Shown here in pieces: positions 29,395-39,400 of a DNA stretch of 64,000 bases. Source of the DNA: Prorocentrum cordatum (taxonomy: Eukaryota; Sar; Dinophyceae; Prorocentrales; Prorocentraceae). The notes below the pieces were generated by a model. That model had not been told where the DNA came from. It did no database searches and worked only from the letters and a program-made list of their open reading frames with translations. Location of the stretch: the NCBI GenBank assembly GCA_963575745.1, contig CAUYUJ010018569.1:60001-124000 (forward strand). The letters run 5' to 3'. The stretch's first letter is position 1; every line of letters starts with the position of its first letter. Position numbers and translations under genes: made by a program.

Positions 29395-32300
29395 ATGTTC
29401 GGCGCGGGGTTTCTAGCTTTCACGACCTGGAATTCAGGGGCCCTGTTACACTACAGACCAGCGATTTTGAGCAGGAAGCTCAGCTATCTGAGCAAACTGT
29501 TGGGTTCTGGAAAAGTAGTGGCGATACAGGAGATCCACGGTGGTGAATACGCTATGGAGGAAGCTCTTCAGAGGATTCACTGTACTTCGCATTCGTGCTT
29601 CGTTTCTGAGTCTGAGATGCCGCGGACTGGAGGCGTCGCCACACTCGTTCCCAAGGACCCGCGCGTTCGAGCCAAGGGTAAGAGCTTTGTCGCTGGTCGG
29701 GTTCTTCTGGTCACTATCCATAATTCAGTGGTCGACTTCACCATCTACCACTGGAACGTGCACAATTTTGCCATCGACGCTGCTGGCCTGAAGGAGATCC
29801 AAGCATGTATAAAATCTCAGCTTCGGCGAGTGCGCGATGATCCGCTGAAGTACACGGTGATCCTCACGGGCGACTTCAACATTCCTGCGAAGCCCATCGA
29901 GCACCATCGGGGAGAGGATCACACCAGTACTCCATGTTCGTCAGGCCGTGGGGGGCAGGATTCAGCCCTGCAAAGTCACCACCCCACGGCCACATGCACT
30001 CCGAGTTCGGCTGCATCGAGGACAACACCGGCCACCTGCACACCACCTTCTGGGCCATGTTCTCCGAGTCCGTCCTCTTCTTCGGCTTCATCTCCTGCAT
30101 CCTCCCAACCACCCGCAGCCTCCCCCAGTACCGCGTCGACGGGGGCTTCACAGGGGAGGCAGGCCACACCTGCTTCGTCGCAGGCTGATGGTGCCCAGCG
30201 GGGAGACTCCACCCTGCGGGTTGGCTCTACTCGGGCGTCCCGTCCTGGCGACTCGAGCTGGCTGAAGATCTTCAGGGAGATGACGGAGCTCGCCTCGGAG
30301 GCGCCAACCCACTGGCACGCCTCAACTGCATGCGAGTCCAAAATTGATCGTCTCTTTGTCGCCTCACCGCCATGGCTCCTGTGTCAAACTGCTCAGCTAG
30401 TATCGGTCCGCGATGAACCTCATGAGTTGGCCCATCGGGGTATTTCTGACCACTCGCCCCTGGAGGTCGTCTGGTGCCCACGGGATCACTCCAGAACGAA
30501 ACGACAGAGGCCCCTCCCGCGTTGGGTGTACAAAGACAAGATTTACGCTCAGCTAGTCTCCCACATGGAATCCCAGGTGGGCATTGAGGATCTCGCTTTC
30601 GACCCGCCGCGCATGCTTGCTGCTGCTACCGCTGTCCGGCAAGCTGCTGGGCTTCTTGCACGCAATGCCATCTGCCGTGCTGCACCATCATCACTGACCT
30701 CTCGGGCTATGATTTCTCGTTCTGTTGCGCGATGTGTCTGGCGTAACGACGCCCGTCTTGCCCGAGTTCTCCTATTCCAGCACCCCTGGACGCAGAGTCT
30801 CATACGTGTGGATGGCGAGATCGTATCTTTCATTGATCCTGGTGGCTTCCATGATCTCCATAGTTTGTGGCAGCAGCAAGAAGCAGAATCCAGAAAGAAG
30901 GCTCTCGAGTCAGAGATCAACCAGTCGTCGTCGAGCACGGTCAGGATTCGTCTGGCTGGGCGTCGTCGTGCTATCATTAGGTCTGCACAGCTATGGAATC
31001 CGCTGTGTCGGCGTAAGTACTTAGCATCGGTCAAGGCGAATGAGATGGTCTCGGTTTCGGAGATGCTGGCGGGCGGCCCACTGACGTCGGAACAGGCACC
31101 TCCCTCCCAAGCCCCGATGGTGGACGCATTGGCCTCATATTGGGGCCCCGTGTTCTCCAAGACCCACTCCGTCCCCTCTGTCGCCAAGAAATACATAGAC
31201 CGATTCAGCAGCTCAGAGGACTTCTCAGAGGTTCGCCCACCCATCCTTCGAGATGTGGAACGTGCGCTGAAACAGTCGAACTGGTCCGCTCCTGGCCCCG
31301 ATGGGCTTCACTATGCGGCCTGGAGGCGTGGTTCGGGGTCGAGGGTCCTTCTCGAAGTTCTTCGCTGGATTGCTCTTGGGAACTACATGCCCTCCAATTT
31401 CACTGCGTTGCTGGCCGTCTTCCTCCCTAAGGACCCCAAGGCCCCTGCCCATGATCCCGAAGATGGTGGTGCAGTGCGGGCCCCTGGTGATACCCGCCCG
31501 CTCGGGCTCAAGAACTCCTCGAATAAAGTGGTGTGCAGTGTGCTGAACCAGACTATGAGCTGGGTGACGCAGAGGATCGGGGCTCCATCCCAAAGGGGCT
31601 TTATTCGGAGGCGAAATTTTCTGGACAATATTGTCGATTTGGACCTCTACGCTCGATCAGCCAGTATTATGTCTACCGCGTCCTCCCAGGCACCGTCGTT
31701 GATCGCATTTGACTTTGCCCAGGCCTTCCCGTCGGTATCCCAGGAGTGGCTATTCCAATGTCTCGCCCGACTCCGTATTCCTGCCCCTCTGGTCCGCGCT
31801 CTTCGCTCCCTCTACCAATGCACTCCATGCTACTTCGTCGGCGACTCTCCGACGTACCTATACCGCATGAACTCAGGGGTGCTTCAGGGCTGTCCGTTGA
31901 GTGGTTCGCTCTATGTGATCGCGAGCAACCCGTTCCTTCTGGACTTAGAACACTGTCTAGTTGCACGTGGGCGTCTCTTGGGGGTGGTTCGTGCATGTGC
32001 GGATGATCTTGGGGCAGTCCTCTTCCACAACAGAGCGTATCCACGTTTGGCTCGAGTATTTCGACATGCTTCGAGGTTTGCTCAGCTACGACTTAAGCCT
32101 GCCAAATGCAATGTGATTCCTCTTCGTGACCCGTCTATGCCTGAGCACGGAACCCTACTTCGACACCAACTTGTGGGGGCCGACCCCGCCTGGGCAGATT
32201 TCGCGATTGTTTCAGCGTGTACATATCTTGGATTTCAGATTGGGCCTGGAGCCACTGATGATAGTCAATGGTCGACTCCTGTTCTCAAGCATGCCACTCG

Positions 32301-33981
32301 TGCTACGGCAATTTCTTCGCAGGGGGCAGCTCTCTCCACGGCTGCCGCTCTTTATCGTCAGAGAGCTGCTCCCACGCTGTCGTACGTGGCCCAGCTGGTT
32401 CCTCTTCCTTGGAGGGTTGGGCAACAGCAGCGCTTTCTGCTGGCTCGCATCATGCGCATACCTGCTAGTATGCTTCGGACTGGTGACTGCTTCGCGCTAA
32501 GCACAGTGAACGGCCCGAAGTTCAGCTCTGTCTTCTGCGTTGCTGCTGCCGCACGGCTTCGAGCAGCTCTGATCACATGTTCGACATGGCGCGAGCAGCT
32601 GCAGCGACATCGGGATCTCCTCTGGGAATATGGCACGTTCTCCCAGGCTACCAGTGACGTCTTGGCCCCGAGCTTCTGGATGGCACCACCTTTTGCTTGC
32701 CGCTTGGAAGAGGCAGCGAAGGGCTTCCCATCGCCCCAAGTGCTGAAAGAGGGAGGGCGAATGGCATTGAGTCTATGGGAAGGTGGCGACTCGTCCGTCT
32801 TCGCAGAGGTGATCGAGTTCTTCCGAGCTGAACCCAATCCTTGCCCGCTCCCATGGAGCCTCGCCCGTCGCGTTCCGGAGCCAGCTGGGGGACAAGGACT
32901 GCCACGTTCCCGAGCACCCAAGTGGCAGGCGGCCTTCACCGACATCTTCCAGCGTGCAGTCTTCCCTGACAGACTTCTAGAGCTGCTCTCCGCCCGCGTG
33001 CAGAAGCACTTTGGTATTCGGGATGTGTGCTGGCCATCGGTCATCAACCAATTGCAGCTAATGCCCGCATCTTGGGCCTTCATATGTGTGAGGTCGTACC
33101 TAGGGGGTTGGATCACTCACCGACGTATGCAACGTGAGGCATGGTGTATCTATGGTTGTGGCGGCCCAGATACTATGCGACATTATTTGATGGAGTGCCA
33201 TCGGTGCCTGCACTTCGGCGCCCTCACTCTTCGAGAAGATCTCCCAGGTGAGATTCGGCATCGACTCGGGCTGTGGGGGCCGACTCCTGCCGCTCTCATC
33301 GCTTGCTACCACCACTATCGGCTGATGGCGGCACGGCACAGCTCCCCACCAACGTACAAGAGGGCGCTGGAGCTCGTCCCTGCTGCGCAGATCGCGCTGA
33401 GGCTCCCTCTTCGTGGACGACAGCAGCTGGCACTTCTTCGTCGTCCCACCCTTCGTGAGTCCATCGAGGCGGCCCGCGGAGACCTCGAGGAGGACGGCCC
33501 ATCGTGTGAGGCTCGGGGCTCTGAAGCAATAGGTCTCCCATGGCTGGTGTCGCCTCACCCACCTCTCTCTCCGATCCCTCATGATCCCCCCTCTTTGCTC
33601 GGACTCGGTCGAGAGGACGAGCTCGTCGAATTTCGTTTCATTGATTATGAGATGCCCCGCGACCCGAGTAGGGTCAGGGTAATCACTGCCGAAGAGCAGG
33701 CCCTGTATGCAAGCGGGCCTCAAACTCAGGCGCCGTCGGAATCGAATCCTCTCCCCCCTCGTTCCCCTCGCTCCGATGATGCCTCGTCCCCGCTCCACCT
33801 CGCCCTCTTCCAATTCGTGGATTACGACATGCCTCGCAACTACGCTGCGATCAAGGTGCTGTCTGCCGAGGAGCAGGCCTCCCTCTCAGGCCCCCTGGCA
33901 GGTGAAGTATGCCATCGTGAAGGCCCGTGCTGCGTACTCTCGCAAGGAGAGAGGCAGGGAGGGCAGTGCAGATATGTGTAG
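29395..33981 (+). CDS. LINE ORF2: endonuclease - reverse transcriptase - zinc knuckle
   Basis: 1,528 codons. Residues 1-360 form an exonuclease-endonuclease-phosphatase (AP-like) endonuclease: VVAIQEIHGG (E46), TGDFN (159-162), SKIDRLFVAS, then HRGISDHSP (351-355). Between GDFN and SKID lies a Ser/Pro/Thr-rich insertion of about 110 residues, unusual for this fold. The reverse transcriptase spans about 600-950: SAPGPDGLHY, RPLGLKN, motif A AFDFAQAF (D773), motif B GVLQGCPLSG and motif C ACADDLG (D870, D871), then the YLGFQIG element. A CX3CX7HX4C knuckle is at 1,251-1,268. Two related roughly 33-residue segments end the protein (1,410-1,442 and 1,468-1,500). Together these would nick target DNA and prime reverse transcription from it. 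The ATG at 29,395 is chosen because the same frame upstream overlaps ORF1 and lacks domain sequence. Confidence 0.95.
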   Translation: MFGAGFLAFTTWNSGALLHYRPAILSRKLSYLSKLLGSGKVVAIQEIHGGEYAMEEALQRIHCTSHSCFVSESEMPRTGGVATLVPKDPRVRAKGKSFVAGRVLLVTIHNSVVDFTIYHWNVHNFAIDAAGLKEIQACIKSQLRRVRDDPLKYTVILTGDFNIPAKPIEHHRGEDHTSTPCSSGRGGQDSALQSHHPTATCTPSSAASRTTPATCTPPSGPCSPSPSSSSASSPASSQPPAASPSTASTGASQGRQATPASSQADGAQRGDSTLRVGSTRASRPGDSSWLKIFREMTELASEAPTHWHASTACESKIDRLFVASPPWLLCQTAQLVSVRDEPHELAHRGISDHSPLEVVWCPRDHSRTKRQRPLPRWVYKDKIYAQLVSHMESQVGIEDLAFDPPRMLAAATAVRQAAGLLARNAICRAAPSSLTSRAMISRSVARCVWRNDARLARVLLFQHPWTQSLIRVDGEIVSFIDPGGFHDLHSLWQQQEAESRKKALESEINQSSSSTVRIRLAGRRRAIIRSAQLWNPLCRRKYLASVKANEMVSVSEMLAGGPLTSEQAPPSQAPMVDALASYWGPVFSKTHSVPSVAKKYIDRFSSSEDFSEVRPPILRDVERALKQSNWSAPGPDGLHYAAWRRGSGSRVLLEVLRWIALGNYMPSNFTALLAVFLPKDPKAPAHDPEDGGAVRAPGDTRPLGLKNSSNKVVCSVLNQTMSWVTQRIGAPSQRGFIRRRNFLDNIVDLDLYARSASIMSTASSQAPSLIAFDFAQAFPSVSQEWLFQCLARLRIPAPLVRALRSLYQCTPCYFVGDSPTYLYRMNSGVLQGCPLSGSLYVIASNPFLLDLEHCLVARGRLLGVVRACADDLGAVLFHNRAYPRLARVFRHASRFAQLRLKPAKCNVIPLRDPSMPEHGTLLRHQLVGADPAWADFAIVSACTYLGFQIGPGATDDSQWSTPVLKHATRATAISSQGAALSTAAALYRQRAAPTLSYVAQLVPLPWRVGQQQRFLLARIMRIPASMLRTGDCFALSTVNGPKFSSVFCVAAAARLRAALITCSTWREQLQRHRDLLWEYGTFSQATSDVLAPSFWMAPPFACRLEEAAKGFPSPQVLKEGGRMALSLWEGGDSSVFAEVIEFFRAEPNPCPLPWSLARRVPEPAGGQGLPRSRAPKWQAAFTDIFQRAVFPDRLLELLSARVQKHFGIRDVCWPSVINQLQLMPASWAFICVRSYLGGWITHRRMQREAWCIYGCGGPDTMRHYLMECHRCLHFGALTLREDLPGEIRHRLGLWGPTPAALIACYHHYRLMAARHSSPPTYKRALELVPAAQIALRLPLRGRQQLALLRRPTLRESIEAARGDLEEDGPSCEARGSEAIGLPWLVSPHPPLSPIPHDPPSLLGLGREDELVEFRFIDYEMPRDPSRVRVITAEEQALYASGPQTQAPSESNPLPPRSPRSDDASSPLHLALFQFVDYDMPRNYAAIKVLSAEEQASLSGPLAGEVCHREGPCCVLSQGERQGGQCRYV

Positions 33982-34012
33982 ACAGGGACGTGGGACTCCT
34001 TCAGCTACGCTC

Positions 34013-34106
34013 CGCCTCCTCCTCCTCCTCCTCCTCCTCCTCCTCCTCCTCCTCCGCCACCTCCGCCACCTCCGCCACCTCCGCCACCTCCGCCACCTCC
34101 GCCACG
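34013..34106. repeat. (CTC)n then (CGCCACCTC)n
   Basis: About 13 CTC units followed by roughly six CGCCACCTC nonamers, abutting the LINE 3' end. Confidence 0.93.
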
Positions 34107-34390
34107 CCCAGGCGGAGGTGCGCGCGCGCCGCTCTCCCTCGCCTAGCAGGCGCCGGCCTGCTGCCCCCAGCAGCGGCGGGCGCGGCCAGCGGCGCAGCAG
34201 CCGCGAAGGCGGCAGCGGCCAGGGCCGACCTCGTTGCCGCCGCGATGGTGCGGCGCGGCGCCTTCGAGGGCACTGCGGCGGGGACAGCGGCCTCCACCAG
34301 GAGGGCGCCGTCGGCGGCCGCGGGAGCTCCTCGAGCCTCTCGCACGGCCGACGTCCCAAGGACGGCCGCGGCTCTGGGCGTGCGATCGCT
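34013..34390 (-). CDS. Candidate Ala/Glu-rich minus-strand ORF behind a possible leader relic
   Basis: Read from 34,390 downward, one frame runs through REARGAPAAADGALLVEAA and Ala-rich sequence into VAEVAEVAE and poly-Glu across the repeat. Immediately upstream (34,391-34,401) are 11 bases identical to the 3' end of the spliced leader. It could be the 5' part of a retroposed or host gene interrupted by the LINE. No family recognised, and the composition is simple enough for chance. Confidence 0.25.
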
Positions 34391-34412
34391 TGAGCCAAAC
34401 TGTCTGCTTTTT
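34391..34412 (-). other. Possible decayed spliced-leader relic
   Basis: On the minus strand TTTGGCTCAAG matches the last 11 bases of DinoSL; the bases before it match only partly. By a rough count, an 11-mer has about a 3% chance in a window this size. Confidence 0.35.
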
Positions 34413-34418
34413 TTTTTC

Positions 34419-34570
34419 TATATATATGTATATATACATATATACATACATACATACATACATACATACATACATACATACATACATACATGCATACATA
34501 TATACATACATACATACATACACACACATACATACATACATACATACATACATACATACATACATACATG
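34419..34570. repeat. (CATA)n microsatellite
   Basis: About 30 CATA units with a CACACA interruption, preceded by TATATATG. Confidence 0.97.
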
Positions 34571-34575
34571 CTTTG

Positions 34576-34630
34576 TTTGTTTCTCTCTCTCTCTCTCTCT
34601 CTTTATTTCTCGTTCTTTCTCTTTTTTGTT

Positions 34631-34675
<45 letters not shown>

Positions 34676-34700
34676 TGAATATCTCCCTTTCTTTCTCTCA
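34576..34700. repeat. CT microsatellite
   Basis: Two CT runs separated by TTTTTTGTTTTTT. Confidence 0.93.
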
Positions 34701-35119
34701 AGCCTGGGCCCGAGCTCCATGATGGAGCGAGCGTCTCCAGCGGATAGCCACCTCCAGGGGGTCTATTCACTTCCCCACCGTCAGGCTGGATTCGCCTGCC
34801 TGCGGCGGGCTCCACACCGCGTGCTCCAGTCCTGCCCGAAGCCTGCGCTGGAGTCGTCTTAGGATCCGGCATGCGGACGGATGAGGGTTCGGATGACGAC
34901 CAGGGTGATGACCACGGGGGGCGAGGCGGCGGAGAAGGCAGGCGCGCAGACGGAGATGCTTCGACCGCCTCGTCCGACGCCAGACAGTGCCACGGTAATG
35001 CCGTGGCCGCCCTTCCCGCGCGCGCGTGCGAAGCCTGGCGCGCGCTTCGACCTGGCGTGCATCTATACATGCGCATGTCTGTGAAGGCGTCTACGATACA
35101 TCTGCGATGAAGAGCGGGG
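34701..35119. other. Left flank of the tyrosine-recombinase element
   Basis: Unique-looking GC-rich DNA without a supported gene. Its last bases, AGAGCGGGG, are the predicted left half of the empty insertion site. Confidence 0.45.
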
Positions 35120-35326
35120 AGATATCCCCTCAAGCAGCACTGGTAAACTAAAATCTCTTGAGCCTAGTAGGCAGGGGCTCAAGAGGGAGGAAAGGAGGGA
35201 CGTGCACGGCTCAGATGACGACGACGACCCTTCTTTTTGCCAAAGGGGCCGTGCCGCTCCCTGTGCCGGCGCCCGGCGCTCCACGCGCCGGCGCCGTCTT
35301 TGGCCACGCGCAGCGGGCCACGCCGC
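35120..35326 (-). repeat. Split direct repeat B2 (3' terminus of element)
   Basis: 207 bp, identical to B1 (35,572-35,778) except for one T/C difference. Starts with AGA on the plus strand at the element edge. Contains a perfect 10-bp stem-loop (CTCTTGAGCC 35,155-35,164 / GGCTCAAGAG 35,176-35,185). Confidence 0.95.
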
Positions 35327-35383
35327 GCCGCCGAGGCACTGTAGCACCCGGCGGCGTTGTAAAAGTCCAGAAAAGGGCGGGTA

Positions 35384-35403
35384 GGGAGCCCTGCAGGGCT
35401 CCC
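35384..35403. repeat. 20-bp perfect palindrome between A2 and B2
   Basis: GGGAGCCCTGCAGGGCTCCC reads the same on both strands. It lies in the unique 85-bp spacer separating A2 from B2 and is a candidate recombinase or processing site. Confidence 0.9.
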
Positions 35404-35411
35404 AGGGTGGG

Positions 35412-35574
35412 CCAGCTTGGCCTTAGAAAGGCTTGAGCCGCGGAGCGGCGGCGAAGAGAGAGGGAGAGAGAAAGGGCAAGCAAGAGGCAAGGGCAGGAGC
35501 AAGGGAACCGCAAGTGGAAGCCCGCGCCAGTTCTGGGGACGGGGAGATCCATCAGTTTTACCAAACATCCTAGA
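35412..35574 (-). repeat. Split direct repeat A2 (internal)
   Basis: 163 bp, matching A1 (51,305-51,467) at all positions but one. Its last three plus-strand bases, AGA (35,572-35,574), are shared with the start of B1. Confidence 0.96.
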
Positions 35575-35778
35575 TATCCCCTCAAGCAGCACTGGTAAAC
35601 TAAAATCTCTTGAGCCTAGTAGGCAGGGGCTCAAGAGGGAGGAAAGGAGGGACGTGCACGGCTCAGATGACGACGACGACCCTTCTTTTTGCCAAAGGGG
35701 CCGTGCCGCTCCCTGCGCCGGCGCCCGGCGCTCCACGCGCCGGCGCCGTCTTTGGCCACGCGCAGCGGGCCACGCCGC
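35572..35778 (-). repeat. Split direct repeat B1 (internal)
   Basis: 207 bp, matching B2. Together with A2 it forms the internal complementary region that in known elements templates circle closure. Confidence 0.96.
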
Positions 35779-35929
35779 CTCCTTCCCCCTGCGAGCGCTC
35801 CACCACGCCGAACTGGCTGTAGTGGGACGCGTAGCCGCCGACCTTGTCGGCGTAGAACAGTCCTGGCATCCGCAGCAGGCCGCTACGTCTGCCCAGCAAG
35901 GTGGGTCCGCAGGCGCAGGGCGGCAGGCC

Positions 35930-36420
35930 GCCGGCGCCCGCGGTGGTTCTTCGTGCGCCCTAGGCAGCAGCCCTGGCTGGGCTGGCTGCCGGCGCCCCCG
36001 TAGCCGCCACCGCCGTCCCCCATGACGGCGCTGCCGGTGGCCGGGCCGGCCGGCGCTCTTGCCCTCAGGCGCCAGCTGCTGCCGCGCCGCGCCCAGCTGC
36101 TCGCAAGCGCAAAGTTGAGCGCGGGCGCCAGGCTGAGCTCAGCCGGCGCCGCGCTTCCGCCCGCACGGCGTATGCCGGCGGCGGTGGTTCCCACGCGCCC
36201 CGCGCGGCAGCCCTGGCTGGGCCAGCCGCCGGCGCTTCCTCGAAGCCGCCACTGCTGCCTCCTTGGCGGTACTGCCGGGTGCCAGGTCGGCGCGGCGCCT
36301 GCCCACGGGCAGCTTGGCCGCGGCGCGCGCCCAGCCGTTCGTAAGTACGAAGCTGATGCGGGCGCCAGGCTGAACTCAGCTGGCGCCACGTGGCCGCTCG
36401 CACGGCGGTTGCCGGCGGCG
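35930..36420 (-). repeat. ~240-bp imperfect tandem repeat in the 3' region
   Basis: CGGTGGTTCT (35,941) and CGGTGGTTCC (36,182) begin two diverged units sharing GCAGCCCTGGCTGGGC, GCCGCCAC.GC and GCGGGCGCCAGGCTGA. A third unit starts near 36,411. It lies between the polyprotein stop and B1. Confidence 0.8.
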
Positions 36421-36465
36421 GACCTCTGCTGCCCGCTCGGCTGCTGGCCGGCGGCAGCCCGCACC

Positions 36466-39400
36466 CTAGTCACGGTGCGGCCTCTGCTCCCCTCCACGGG
36501 GCCGCCCTGGTGACCCGCGGTGCCCCGGCGGGGCCATCTCTCGCGTCACCTCGTTGGCCCGGCGGAAGCCCTGGGTCTCGTGCACGTACCTCGCGCCGTT
36601 GTAGTGCACCGGGCCCATCACCCCTGCGTCGCAAAACGTCCTCTGCGGCTGCTTGGGAGGCTTATGCACCTTGGGCGTCTGCTGCACGGCGGCCTGCTGC
36701 ACGGCTGGCCCCTGCCTACCCTCGCCCTCCTTGGCCATTTTGCAGCAGCAGCCACCAATCACCCCGATGCCTGTTGCAAGCAGCACTGCGATCGTGGCAC
36801 CCACCTTCATCGCCGTCTCCACCGGGACAATGATCGCCACCGTGCCCGTCTGCGGCTCCCAGCGAAGCATGGCCCCCTGGGCTTTGCCGTCAACAGTCGC
36901 CACTTCTCGGCTCTGTACTTCTCCGGCTGCTGTCGTGAGCGCCGTCACCACCAGCGCGGCGCACAGCATGCCTGCGCAGGGGGCGCGGATCCTGCAGCCG
37001 CTGCCGCGCCCGCGGGCCGCTCCTCTGCGCCTTCGCTGCTGCTCGCGCCGCCATGCAGCGCTCAGCAGCGCGGCTGCCAGGAGTACTCCCGCCGCCATCG
37101 CCCAAGCTCCCAAGCCGACCGGGAGCACGAGGATCAGCAGGTTCTGACTCTCCATCGGGCTGACCTTGAGCACGTAGCCGTCTGCGCTGCCAGCCGTGGC
37201 GGCGAGCGTCGTCATGGTCAGCGCTGCCTTGGGCCAAGGCGGTGTCGGGCTCCTGCCTGCACGGCGCGCGCCCTCGGCCCCATGGGCCGGCGGCGCCGTG
37301 AGCTCGGACACATCCGTCGCCATGTTGGTCGAGATGCCGCGCATGGGCTCGTGGCTCTCCCACAGGTATCCGTGGAAGCTGTCGGAGGCCCAGCGCCCGA
37401 AGCGCTTGACGCGCTGCAAGTCGTCCACGGCGTGGTACATCGCTGTTGCGCCCCCGATGCGGAGGCTGTGCGAGCCGATCTCATCCTTCCGCAGCCCGGC
37501 GGCAAGCCCTGCGATCGTCAGGTAGTGCTGCACCTCCTCGCGGCGGATGGGCGCTCCGCTCGCCCAGCGGAAGAGTGGGAGCTCCTCCTCGCTCCCCCGC
37601 AGCCTCTGCGGGTAGTGCCGCTCCAGCTGGCGGAGTGCTGCCACGGGGCACAATGATGTGCCCGTCTCGTACTGGTTCCGTACGCACCCCACGTTGTACT
37701 GGTCGGTCTTCGAGGAGGTGATGTGGAGCACCGCCTCCACCGCGTCCTTGAAGGCACAGGGCTTGTTGTCGCCATCGCGGCCCGTGACGTCCACTCCACG
37801 CACAACGCGCTCTCGACTCCATGTCTTCCCGGGCTGGACCAAGTACTCGGACGCCCTCAACATGGAGAAGAAGGCCACCGCCACGGCGGCCCACAGGACA
37901 GCGGTGTCCGCCTCGGGGAGGTCCGACTGGTCCTTCAGGAAGCCCTGAAGCCACAGGAGCATGCGAGGCGTCACTGGCCGCTTCCTCCCGCTCGGCCCTT
38001 GGCCTCTCCGGAGGCCGGCGAGCGTGGACCAAAGGCGGCCTCGGTGGAGTAGAGGATCTGGGTACCCGACCACGAGGTGGGCAAAGCGCACTGCGAACAA
38101 CTTCTGTTTTATCGTACCCTCCGTGCGCTTCAGCACCTTGGCCAACACGATGACGAAGCCCAACAGTGCCTCCTCGTTGGCGTGTCGCTCCTCGCGGTCG
38201 CGTCCCTCCAGCCAGGGCGACTCCCCTTGGGCTGCCCTGAAGCTCTGCCACTGCTTCCAGCCGGTCTCGTAGCCAGCGCGGGTTCCCTCGGACAGTCGCA
38301 GCATCAGCGCCTCGCGCTTCTGCTCTTCGATCCACCGGCCGTAGTCGTCCCCTCCCAGCATCGGGCGGTCCGGCAGGGCGATGGAGGCACGAGCGCGGCC
38401 CAGGGCAACCGGCTTGACCAGGCCCTGGGTCTCCACCTTCTTGCCCCGGTTGGGGCTCTTCTTCCGCCGCTTCTTGGGGATGTTGACGACTGCGCCCAGG
38501 TTCACCTCCTCCGCGTCGGGGGGGGGCTCGGGGCCCCGCACGAGGTCCTCCTCGATGGCCTTGAAGCGGACGCCCTGGCTCTTGCGCCTCGCCTTATGGA
38601 CGTCGTCGCTCAGTACTCCAGCGCGCTGGTTGTCCTCTGGCCTGTCAGCTTTCACCTGGAGCTCGCTCCGCGCCCATGCCCTGAGCCACCGTCGGGTTCT
38701 CTCCCAGGCGGCCGTTTCTGCGGGATCGTGGCAGCCGCCTGCCCGCTGGGTGGTCTGCGACAGTGCGTCCACGGCCGATCCAAGCACAGCTCTCGCCGTC
38801 TCTGGCGGCAGGGACCTCGCCGCTTCTCGCATCAGGGTGGCCTCGGAGTCGCCTCGGGCTCGTCGCTGCACCCACGACTCCTCGTCGCCTCCTTGCACGA
38901 TCCAAACCTCTTCCGGCGACAGCGCCCTGATGCGCCCGCCACTGCGTCCTGGGACGTGGATCAGGGTTCCTCCCGGTCCGCCCGGGCCCTCCGCGGGCCA
39001 GCGAACCGTGCCGATCGGGCCGTCGACTGAGCAGACCAGGTGCTTGGTGCCGGCGATCTTGATGTGGCCGATGCCCTTGGGCAGTGTGGGGTCGGAGCCC
39101 CCCCGGGCTGCAGGGTCCCAAGTGACGCTCCCTTCGTCGTCGAGCCAGTGGTGACAGCCCTCGCTGGGCTTGTCCTTCAGCGCGTGCTTCACTCCATGGG
39201 GACAGCGGCGCGCCGGCGGCATGCGCATGCCCGCCAGGCTGACGCCCGCTGGCCCCTTGCCCGCCACGATCAGGCTCCGAGCTCGAGCTGTCATGTCGCC
39301 GTAGTGGGTGCAGACGACCTCCAGATCGTACACGCGGTACCCCAGCTTGCGCAGTACCTTGACCACGCGGGTCAGGTCGAGCTTGCCCGGGGCGTCGACC

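Larger units (their letters stand above)
27833..34012 (+). mobile_element. LINE-type non-LTR retrotransposon with spliced-leader 5' end
   Basis: The element starts with the dinoflagellate spliced leader (27,833-27,854), followed by a 147-nt leader, ORF1 (28,002-29,390) and ORF2 (29,395-33,981). Its 3' UTR is about 31 nt long before a CTC array. The array may be target sequence or the element's own 3' tail, so the 3' edge is approximate. ORF2 carries endonuclease, reverse transcriptase and a C-terminal zinc knuckle, the classic LINE order. Both ends abut TCC/CTC repeats, so a target-site duplication cannot be resolved. No inactivating break is visible in ORF2. ORF1 has a possible amber codon upstream of its ATG (see findings). 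Confidence 0.92.

Noticed and set aside
29934-30188. Independent gene in the alternative frame within the LINE endonuclease
   Set aside because: Too short, no start context or splice evidence. Kept only as a possible captured exon in the findings.
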